Shown here: one piece after another, positions 57,735 to 64,000 of the stretch
Numbering within the stretch: the stretch's first letter is position 1
Layout: the number at the start of each line of letters is the position of its first letter
Assembly (NCBI RefSeq): GCF_900604965.1
Contig: NZ_UWPD01000001.1
Location: 1,070,642-1,134,641, forward strand
Reading direction: 5' to 3'
Source of the DNA: Gordonibacter sp. Marseille-P4307
Lineage (GTDB): Bacteria; Actinomycetota; Coriobacteriia; Coriobacteriales; Eggerthellaceae
DNA: 64,000 nt
Translations under genes and position numbers: made by a program
Notes under the pieces: model-generated
The model's input: only the letters and a program-made list of their open reading frames with translations
What the model was told of the DNA's origin: nothing
Database searches by the model: none

Positions 57735-58532
57735 GTGGGCGAAGCAGACAGTCGGATGACGGTGGGGCAGATCAAGGTGATGCTGGCGAAAGCCGATCGA
57801 ATGTGTTTCGAACAGCTTGAACGGGAGTTCTTCGACGATGCGCGAAAGGGGGTGGCGATCGCCTTTGCGGCGGCGCGCAAGCGCATCGAGCGGGAGGAGC
57901 GCGAGTGCGCGCGCCTGGAAGGGCTCTACCGCTTCGAGCGCGATCTTGCTGCCGATCACGGGGCGTCCATTGTCGTGGGGTTGGACGAGGTGGGGCGCGG
58001 GCCTTTGGCGGGTCCTCTCACGGTCGGCGCGGTCGTTCTGGATCCTTCGACGATCATCTGCGGCCTGAACGATTCCAAACAGGTTAAACCCGAGGATCGG
58101 CCTGCAATGGCCCAGGCGATCAGAGAAACGGCGCGTGCGTGGAGCATCCAGCATATCCAGCCTGACGAAATCGACGCTGCGGGCATGTCCGCTTCGCTTC
58201 GCGTTGCGTTTTCGCGCGCCATCGCCGATATCGAGCGACGGGGAGTCATTCCCGATTTGGTTCTTATCGACGGAAATCCCCTTGGAATCGATAGGCGCGA
58301 GGTTAATGTGGTCAAAGGTGACGCCACCTGCGCCTCGATCGCCGCAGCTTCGATCATAGCGAAGGTCCAACGCGATGCCCTGATGGTCGAATACGCGCGC
58401 CAGTACCCGCATTACCGGTTCGATGAATGCAAAGGGTACGGATCTGCGGCTCATATCGAAGCGATCGGGCTGCACGGGCTGTCCCCGATACATCGGAAGA
58501 GCTTCTGCAGGTCTTTCTGTTCAAACGGCTAG
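57735..58532 (+). CDS. rnhB: Ribonuclease HII
   Basis: Removes ribonucleotides from DNA-RNA hybrids. The 265-residue product has the catalytic Asp84 and Glu85 in GLDEVGRGPLAG, the Asp in LVLIDGN and a KGDATCASIAAASIIAKVQRD block. A GTG at 57693 would start inside the terminator stem; the GTG at 57735 follows AAGGGAG and is chosen. About 80 residues precede the catalytic core, as in the Bacillus enzyme, which also has an N-terminal extension. The family's end (GYGSAAHIEAIGLHG) is present. Confidence 0.93.
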   Translation: MGEADSRMTVGQIKVMLAKADRMCFEQLEREFFDDARKGVAIAFAAARKRIEREERECARLEGLYRFERDLAADHGASIVVGLDEVGRGPLAGPLTVGAVVLDPSTIICGLNDSKQVKPEDRPAMAQAIRETARAWSIQHIQPDEIDAAGMSASLRVAFSRAIADIERRGVIPDLVLIDGNPLGIDRREVNVVKGDATCASIAAASIIAKVQRDALMVEYARQYPHYRFDECKGYGSAAHIEAIGLHGLSPIHRKSFCRSFCSNG

Positions 58533-58671
58533 AATCAAGCTCTCTTGTTCGGTCGGACGGTCACGACTTTCGTTCGAAGCCGTGCTTGCTATTCGATTCA
58601 TGTCCGATCGATGCCGGTTGGAGATTCGTCGGATTGCGCGCCTACTCTCTTTTCGGATGAAAGGAGACGGC

Positions 58672-59112
58672 ATGGCTGCAAACATGGTTGAGGAAACGCC
58701 GGACGACCGGTTCGATTCGGACGAGCATAGGCCAGTCTCGGACATGGACCCCCATGAGTTGGGGCTTCGAGGGGAGCGAGCCGCAGAGCGCTATCTGCGT
58801 ATGCGCGGCTATGAAATCGTCGAGAGGAACTGGACGTGCTTTGCAGGCGAGGCGGACCTCATAGCGCGCGATGGCGATTGCATCGTATTTGTCGAGGTGA
58901 AGACCAGATCGAATCTGAGCGTGGGTTTGCCCGAGGAAGCGGTTGACGCTCATAAGAAGGCGCGTTACGAGAAAATCGCGGCATGCTATCTCAGGGAGAT
59001 GGATTGCGGGATCGATGAGGCTCCCGTTCGATTCGACGTGATCGGCCTTCTGGTGGTATCCCGCGATCGCGCGCTGGTTCGCCATCACATTAACGCGTTT
59101 GGGCGGCCATGA
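58672..59112 (+). CDS. YraN/UPF0102 nuclease-like protein
   Basis: A 146-residue protein of the UPF0102 family with a PD-(D/E)xK nuclease fold; its role in cells is unknown. The core is GLRGERAAERYLRMRGYEIVER, AGEADLIARDGD and the VFVEVKTRSN active site, with an acidic N-terminal tail. The ATG at 58672 follows AAAGGAG; a longer open frame upstream lacks a good start. It precedes comM, its usual neighbour, with a four-base ATGA overlap. Confidence 0.92.
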   Translation: MAANMVEETPDDRFDSDEHRPVSDMDPHELGLRGERAAERYLRMRGYEIVERNWTCFAGEADLIARDGDCIVFVEVKTRSNLSVGLPEEAVDAHKKARYEKIAACYLREMDCGIDEAPVRFDVIGLLVVSRDRALVRHHINAFGRP

Positions 59113-60605
59113 GCGCGCGATACGGTCGCTGCACGGTTCTGTCTGCGGGTTTGCGAGGGGTCGAAGCAATGCCCGTCGAGGTCGAGGTGTCGGTTTCGCC
59201 GGGACTTCCGGGATTCTACATCGTGGGGTTGGCAGACGCGGCCGTTCAGGAATCCAAGGAGCGCGTTCGCGCGGCCCTGAGGGCGGTTGGTTTTTCCATG
59301 CCGGGGGATCGCGTGGTGGTCAATCTCGCCCCGTCCTTTCTTAAAAAGCGGGGAACGGGGTTCGATTTGGCTATCGCTTTGGCGGTGCTGGTTGCTTCGG
59401 GGCAGGTCCCCGCACAGTTCGTCGAGGGCAGGATGTTCGTCGGCGAGTTGTCGCTTGAGGGGTCGGTTCGTCCGATCGACGGGATTCTGGCCTGCGCCGT
59501 GAAATCTGCCGAGATCGGAATCGAATTCGTCTGCGCGGATGCCCCGGAAAGACTGGTCGAGGTCGAAGGGGCGCGGTTTCGGTACATGAGATCGCTTTCG
59601 GCGGCGCGTAGCGGCGATATCGGTTTTCTGACGTGCTGCCCAAGCGAGCGTTTCGGGGCGTTGTCGGATTATGCGGATGTTTCGGGGAACTCGTTTGCAA
59701 AGCGCGCTTTGCAAATCGCGGCGGCGGGATCGCACGGTTTGCTCATGATCGGTCCGCCGGGGTCGGGAAAGACCATGCTCGCTTCGCGGCTTCCCTCGAT
59801 CCTTCCCGAGCTTGATAAGCGATCGGCGTTGGAATCGGCGCTGATCCATTCGGTCGCGGGAAACGACATCTCGTCGATCCTCTCGGGAGCAAGGCCCTTT
59901 CGGGCGCCTCATCACAGCGCGAGCGCGGCAGGGCTTGTGGGCGGTGGATCTCCGCTGCGCCCCGGGGAGATCTCCCTTGCGCATAACGGAGTTCTGTTCT
60001 TGGACGAGCTTGCGGAGTTCAGATCGTCTGTTCTCCAAGCACTGCGACAGCCTTTGGAGGAAGGGCGCATCACCATCACGCGGGCCGATGGAAACACGAC
60101 GTTTCCGGCTCGATTCATGCTTGTTGCCGCTTCGAACCCGTGTCCGTGCGGCTATCTGGGTGATCTCGAGCGTACCTGCACCTGCACGCCTTCGCAGATT
60201 GCTTCGTACCAAGCCAGAGTGGGCGGTCCTCTGCTCGATCGGTTCGACATGCAGATCGATGTGAGACGGGTGCCGCCGCACGAGATCATGAGCCTCGATC
60301 GAACGGAGTCGTCGTCATGCCTCAAGGAGGGGGTATCGAAAGCTCGCCGCTTTGCGGCGTGGAGGAAAGGGCGCTATCCATGCGATCGGTCGACCCGGGG
60401 GGTCGTGGAGTCGTGTCGCATGCGGGACGACGATGCCGAGTTCTTTGCCTCTGCCGCGCGGACTCATGCGATGAGCGGGCGCGGGATGGCGCGTGCTTTG
60501 TCGGTTGCGCGAACCATCGCGGATATGGCCGAACGGGAATCGGTGAACCGTTCAGATCTCTGTGAAGCCTTGGGGTTCAGGCTGAGGAGGGCCGGAAAGA
60601 TATGA
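59109..60605 (+). CDS. comM: ComM/YifB family Mg-chelatase-like ATPase
   Basis: AAA+ protein that in Vibrio and Haemophilus promotes branch migration when foreign DNA is integrated during transformation. The 498-residue product has an N-terminal Lon-protease-like/chelatase fold (AMPVEVEVSVSPGLPGFYIVGLAD in pieces), the Walker A GPPGSGKTMLASRL, the HHSASAAGLVGGGSPLRPGE block and FLDELAEF as Walker B. A short Cys pair follows (NPCPCGYLG and CTCTP), typical of the family. It is overlapped by yraN and leads to dprA. Confidence 0.95.
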   Translation: MSARYGRCTVLSAGLRGVEAMPVEVEVSVSPGLPGFYIVGLADAAVQESKERVRAALRAVGFSMPGDRVVVNLAPSFLKKRGTGFDLAIALAVLVASGQVPAQFVEGRMFVGELSLEGSVRPIDGILACAVKSAEIGIEFVCADAPERLVEVEGARFRYMRSLSAARSGDIGFLTCCPSERFGALSDYADVSGNSFAKRALQIAAAGSHGLLMIGPPGSGKTMLASRLPSILPELDKRSALESALIHSVAGNDISSILSGARPFRAPHHSASAAGLVGGGSPLRPGEISLAHNGVLFLDELAEFRSSVLQALRQPLEEGRITITRADGNTTFPARFMLVAASNPCPCGYLGDLERTCTCTPSQIASYQARVGGPLLDRFDMQIDVRRVPPHEIMSLDRTESSSCLKEGVSKARRFAAWRKGRYPCDRSTRGVVESCRMRDDDAEFFASAARTHAMSGRGMARALSVARTIADMAERESVNRSDLCEALGFRLRRAGKI

Positions 60606-60631
60606 GCGGTGCATAGGATGGGAGGCGAGCA

Positions 60632-61564
60632 GTGATAGGGTCGATGCTGGAAGGAGACCGCTTCGTCATCGAGCGGGAAGGCCCCTTGTTCCCGGAAAGC
60701 CTCAGAAGCGTACGAAGGCCTCCTCGGCGCCTGTTCGTGGTTGGGAATCCGCATGCGCTTGAAGAAGGGCTGGCGGTGATCGGGGCGCGCCACGCAACTC
60801 CGTACGGCAGAGGATGCGCGGCGCGCTTCTCCCGTAAAGCTGCCGAACGGGGAATCGTCATCGTATCGGGGGGAGCCCGAGGGTGCGACGCCGAGGCTCA
60901 CCGCGCGGCTGTCGGAGCGCGTTCGAAAACCGTGGTGTTTCTGGGCGGCGGATGCGACCGTTTGTATCCAAGCGAGCATCGGGCGCTGTTCCAGAGCGTG
61001 ATCGATGCGGGCGGCGCGATCGCGTCGGAGCATGAGTGGGGTACCGAGCCGCGCCCGTACATGTTCCGAGAGCGCAACAGGCTGATCGCCGGGTTGGCCA
61101 GAGCCGTGCTCATCGTCGAAGCCGGCATGCCGTCGGGAACGTTTTCGACAGCTGACGAAGCTCTTGAAATGGGAAAAACGGTGCTTGTGGTTCCGGGGGC
61201 CATCACTTCGGCGTATTCGAGGGGATCCAACCGCCTTTTGTACGACGGCGCCGTGCCCGTTATCGATGACGAGACGTTCGAAGACCAGATGGCGGCCGCG
61301 TTCGGTCTGTTGCGAAGCGAGGCGGTTGCAGCCGAAGGCGAAGGAGGCGTCGGCGGATGCGCTTCGGTTCGAGATGGCGGAGAGGTGCTGGACGCTCTGT
61401 CGGCCGAACCGCTTTCGTCAGAAGAGTTGTGCGCGCGGTTCGCTTCGCGCGGATCCTTCGACCGGGTGCGCAGTTGGATCATGGAGGAAACCGTGAAGGC
61501 CGAGGCATGCGGGCTGATTGCGCGACAGCCTGATGGGAGGTGGGCTGCTGTGGTAAGGGGGTGA
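60632..61564 (+). CDS. dprA: DNA-processing protein DprA
   Basis: Binds incoming single-stranded DNA and loads RecA in transformation; also found in species without known competence. The 310-residue product has the Rossmann-like core GARHATPYG, SGGARGCDAEAHRAA and FRERNRLIAGLA, followed by a C-terminal winged helix (LDALSAEPLSSEELCARF). The start is GTG at 60632, with GGGAGG upstream. The N-terminal SAM domain is short or absent. It follows comM after 27 bases and precedes trmFO. Confidence 0.94.
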   Translation: MIGSMLEGDRFVIEREGPLFPESLRSVRRPPRRLFVVGNPHALEEGLAVIGARHATPYGRGCAARFSRKAAERGIVIVSGGARGCDAEAHRAAVGARSKTVVFLGGGCDRLYPSEHRALFQSVIDAGGAIASEHEWGTEPRPYMFRERNRLIAGLARAVLIVEAGMPSGTFSTADEALEMGKTVLVVPGAITSAYSRGSNRLLYDGAVPVIDDETFEDQMAAAFGLLRSEAVAAEGEGGVGGCASVRDGGEVLDALSAEPLSSEELCARFASRGSFDRVRSWIMEETVKAEACGLIARQPDGRWAAVVRG

Positions 61565-61634
61565 TCACCGCTGAAAGGACGGGCGTCTGCCGGCTCACGC
61601 GGTGGCTTCGGAGCTCATGCGCTACACTGTCGGT

Positions 61635-63020
61635 ATGGATAAAACGATTGCGATAGTCGGTGCGGGCCTTGCAGGTACCGAAGCCGCACTCCAACTCGCT
61701 TCGCGCGGGTTCGAGGTCTCCCTCTACGAAATGAGGCCCCATACCGGCACTCCGGTTCACACAACGGGGCGCTGCGCCGAGCTCGTATGCTCCAACTCGT
61801 TGAAAAGCACCAAGCCCGAGAGCGCCGCGGGCATGCTGAAGGCCGAATTGCGCCGCCTCGGTTCGTTCGTCTACGCCGCTGCGCTCAAGACGCGCGTGGC
61901 GGCGGGCGGGGCGCTTGCGGTCGATCGCGACGCGTTCAGCTCGATGCTCGACGACCAGGTGCGCCTGCATCCGAATATCAAGTTGGTCGAAGGCGAGGTC
62001 GAAAGCCTGCGTTCCATCGCCCGAACGGCTGCTGCGATGGTGGTTGCAACCGGACCGCTCACCACCGATGCCCTCGCGGCCGATCTGTCTTCGATAACCG
62101 GGTCGGATCGCCTGTCGTTCTTCGATGCCGCGGCTCCCATCGTCATGGCCGACTCCATTGATTACGGCAAGGTCTTTCGTCAGAGCCGCTACGAAGACGC
62201 CGGCGAGGGGCCCGACGGGCGGGGGGATTACCTCAACGCGCCGTTCACGCGCGAGGAATACGAGGAGTTCGCGAACTGCCTGCTGGAGGCCGAGCGCGTC
62301 ATTCAGCGCGATTTCGAGACCAAGGATCTCTTTCAGGCTTGCCAGCCTATCGAAGAGATCATGCGAAAGGGAATCGACGCTCCGCGCTTCGGTCCGCTTA
62401 AACCCGTGGGCCTTACCGATCCGCGCACGGGTCGGCGCCCGTACGCAGCGCTTCAGCTCCGCGCCGAGAATGCGCAGATGACCGCCTACAACCTGGTTGG
62501 CTTTCAGACCAACCTGCGTTTCGCCGAGCAAAAGCGCGTGTTCAGCATGATTCCGGGTTTGGAAAGCGCCGAGTTCGTCCGATTCGGCGTCATGCATCGC
62601 AACACCTTCATCGACGCTCCCCGTCTGCTCAATTCCGATCTTTCCCTGCGCGGTGGGACGATCGAGGGCGCTGCGGTCTATGTCGCCGGACAGCTGGGTG
62701 GAACGGAGGGGTACTGCGAGGCCGTCCGCTCGGGCCTTCATTGCGCGCTGTCCATCGCGGCCCGCTTAAAGGGAATCGAGCTGCCCGCCCTTCCCGCCGA
62801 GACCGCGTTCGGGGCCCTGGTGCGCTATGCGACCGATCCTCAAACCGAGAACTATCAGCCCATGCACGTCAACTTCGGCATCATGCCCCCTCTGTCCGAG
62901 CGGGTAAGAAACAAGGGCCTGCGCTACGCCGCCTATGCGCAGCGGGGCGCGCTCGCGCTCGATGGGTACGTTCACCAGCTTGAAGGGGCGGGTCTCGCGC
63001 AGCGGGAGGGTTCTCGATGA
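61635..63020 (+). CDS. trmFO: Methylenetetrahydrofolate-tRNA-(uracil-5-)-methyltransferase TrmFO
   Basis: Makes 5-methyluridine at position 54 of tRNAs, using folate and FAD. The 461-residue product has the FAD motif GAGLAGTEAALQLA, the VCSNSLKSTKPE segment, GMLKAELRRLGSF, and C-terminal GGTEGYCEAVRSGLHCA. The ATG at 61635 gives the family start (MDKTIAIVGAG). No ribosome-binding site is seen, and a TACACT at 61623-61628 lies directly before it, so the mRNA may be nearly leaderless; other in-frame starts at 61602 and 61617 exist. It overlaps the recombinase by ATGA. Confidence 0.94.
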   Translation: MDKTIAIVGAGLAGTEAALQLASRGFEVSLYEMRPHTGTPVHTTGRCAELVCSNSLKSTKPESAAGMLKAELRRLGSFVYAAALKTRVAAGGALAVDRDAFSSMLDDQVRLHPNIKLVEGEVESLRSIARTAAAMVVATGPLTTDALAADLSSITGSDRLSFFDAAAPIVMADSIDYGKVFRQSRYEDAGEGPDGRGDYLNAPFTREEYEEFANCLLEAERVIQRDFETKDLFQACQPIEEIMRKGIDAPRFGPLKPVGLTDPRTGRRPYAALQLRAENAQMTAYNLVGFQTNLRFAEQKRVFSMIPGLESAEFVRFGVMHRNTFIDAPRLLNSDLSLRGGTIEGAAVYVAGQLGGTEGYCEAVRSGLHCALSIAARLKGIELPALPAETAFGALVRYATDPQTENYQPMHVNFGIMPPLSERVRNKGLRYAAYAQRGALALDGYVHQLEGAGLAQREGSR

Positions 63021-63961
63021 GCGAAGGCGATTCGGATGCTTTGCCATCCGCAACGGCGTACGTCGATCGTTTCTGTGCGTCGTTGCGTGCCGAGCGCAAC
63101 AGCTCCCCGCATACGCTGAGGGCGTATCGCAAAGATATCGCGGCGTATCTTGCGTGGTGTGAAAGAAGCGATCGAGACTTCCTCTCGATCGACCATCGGG
63201 GCCTGCGGCTCTACCTCTCCGAGCTTTCCGAGGCGCGCTATGCTCGCTCGACCACGAATCGCATGCTGTCGTCGATTCGGGCCTTCTACCGCTGGCTTTT
63301 GATCGAGGGCGTTATCGTGTCGGATCCGGCGTCGGTTCTGCAGGGCCCGCGCCAAGGGGCAAGGCTGCCCCGCGTTCTCAAGCCGCAGGAGATGGCGCAG
63401 CTGCTGGGTGTGAACGCAACGGACGTCCAAGCGGGATCTATCGGCAAGGCCGAGGCTGTTCGCATGCGCGATCAGGCTATTCTCGAGTTTCTCTACGCAT
63501 GCGGCGCGCGCATCTCAGAGACGTCGGAGCTGCGCAACGACCTGGTCGATTTTTCCCAATGCCAGGTGAAGGTGGTGGGGAAGGGGCGAAAGGAGCGCAT
63601 CGTTCCCCTTCACGCCCTGTGCCTCGATTCCATGATGAAGTACCGTCGCCTCGCCCGCCCGGTGCTTTTGAACGGTGCCGACAGCGAGTTCTTCTTCGTG
63701 TCCACACGCGGCAACCAGATGAAGACCGATGCGATGCGCAAAATGTTCAAGCAGGCGCTTGTCCAGGCGGGTCTCCCCTCGGACATCACGCCTCACGATA
63801 TGCGCCACACCTTCGCAACCGATGTGCTTGCGGGCGGCGCCGATCTGCGCAGCGTGCAGGAGATGCTGGGCCACGCATCGCTTTCGACCACGCAGATATA
63901 CACCCACCTTACCGTCGAGCGCCTTCGCCAGGCCCATAAGGCGGCGCATCCCCGCTCGTAG
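63017..63961 (+). CDS. xerC: Tyrosine recombinase XerC
   Basis: A chromosome-dimer-resolving recombinase acting at dif sites with an Xer partner. The 314-residue product has the SAM-like N-terminal domain (about 12-105) and the catalytic set Arg165 (ACGARISE), Lys189 (GKGRKERI), His260 and Arg263 (HDMRHTFATD), His286 (LGHASLSTTQ) and the nucleophile Tyr295. It follows trmFO, as its codV/xerC relatives do in Firmicutes. No partner recombinase or dif site was found in the window. Confidence 0.93.
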   Translation: MSEGDSDALPSATAYVDRFCASLRAERNSSPHTLRAYRKDIAAYLAWCERSDRDFLSIDHRGLRLYLSELSEARYARSTTNRMLSSIRAFYRWLLIEGVIVSDPASVLQGPRQGARLPRVLKPQEMAQLLGVNATDVQAGSIGKAEAVRMRDQAILEFLYACGARISETSELRNDLVDFSQCQVKVVGKGRKERIVPLHALCLDSMMKYRRLARPVLLNGADSEFFFVSTRGNQMKTDAMRKMFKQALVQAGLPSDITPHDMRHTFATDVLAGGADLRSVQEMLGHASLSTTQIYTHLTVERLRQAHKAAHPRS

Positions 63962-64000
63962 GCAAAAGGCGAACAAAAAGCGGTTTTTAAAAGACTGCGT

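Noticed and set aside
1-64000. CRISPR arrays, tRNAs, rRNAs, insertion sequences, phage genes
   Set aside because: Gaps between genes are short; none shows regular repeats, a cloverleaf with CCA-type end, or transposase/integrase motifs. The only recombinase (63017-63961) has the size and setting of a housekeeping Xer protein.

Overview
The window is a dense, GC-rich bacterial chromosome segment of mostly single-copy housekeeping genes. It looks like an anaerobic actinobacterium of the class Coriobacteriia, most likely family Eggerthellaceae. The reasons are: a zinc-type S14; the actinobacterial series sepIVA-like/DUF177/rpmF followed by rnc/smc/ftsY; a two-subunit glycyl-tRNA synthetase; pyruvate phosphate dikinase with its regulator; and a Tat-exported lipoprotein flavin reductase beside a LysR regulator. 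The genus cannot be fixed by reading alone. No rRNA, tRNA, CRISPR array, prophage, insertion sequence or replication origin was seen.

Layout. 1-5477: the spc ribosomal-protein operon from the end of rplN to secY, with an intrinsic terminator and a new -10 box between rpmD and rplO, and a terminator right after secY. 5544-8605: a site-2 protease-like membrane protein, scpA, scpB and an RluB-type pseudouridine synthase. 8688-11447: a minus-strand flavin reductase divergent from a LysR regulator. 11551-19858: aroA, cmk, plsC, ispH, a PDZ/radical-SAM/DUF512 protein, der, plsY and gpsA. 19892-24842: an alkyltransferase-like protein lacking the catalytic cysteine, then rpe, a cysteine desulfurase, a HisJ-like phosphatase, a Nif3-like protein and a zinc-ribbon coiled-coil protein. 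24932-30833: rpmB (minus), asp23, fakA-like, recG, rsmD, coaD. 30936-40398: sepIVA-like, DUF177, rpmF, plsX, rnc, smc, ftsY, ffh. 40578-43061: rpsP, khpA, rimM, trmD, lepB. 43098-52102: glyQ, glyS, a PPDK regulator, an HI0933-type flavoprotein, a scar made of two broken genes, and ppdK. 52233-54790 (minus): mnmA, an Rrf2/CymR-like regulator, cysK. 55000-57131: a dGTPase-like HD protein and azlCD. 57313-63961: rplS, rnhB, yraN, comM, dprA, trmFO and a tyrosine recombinase.

How the genes work together. Translation dominates (ribosomal proteins, rimM, trmD, rsmD, der, mnmA, trmFO, RluB-type enzyme, glyQS). The membrane-targeting path is nearly complete: ffh, ftsY, secY, lepB. Phosphatidic-acid synthesis is spread over the window (gpsA, plsX, plsY, plsC, with fakA-like as a fatty-acid entry point). 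Chromosome handling is represented by smc, scpA, scpB and the Xer recombinase. Sulfur handling has cysK, the CymR-like regulator and mnmA together, and a cysteine desulfurase elsewhere. Several genes overlap by ATGA or GTGA, suggesting translational coupling.

I found no clearly new multi-gene system. The points most worth a second look are the alkyltransferase with Thr in place of the active-site Cys, the head-to-head fusion of a truncated histidine kinase and a truncated Cthe_2159-type gene, the exported flavin reductase/LysR pair of unknown substrate, and the rearranged ends of the spc operon.
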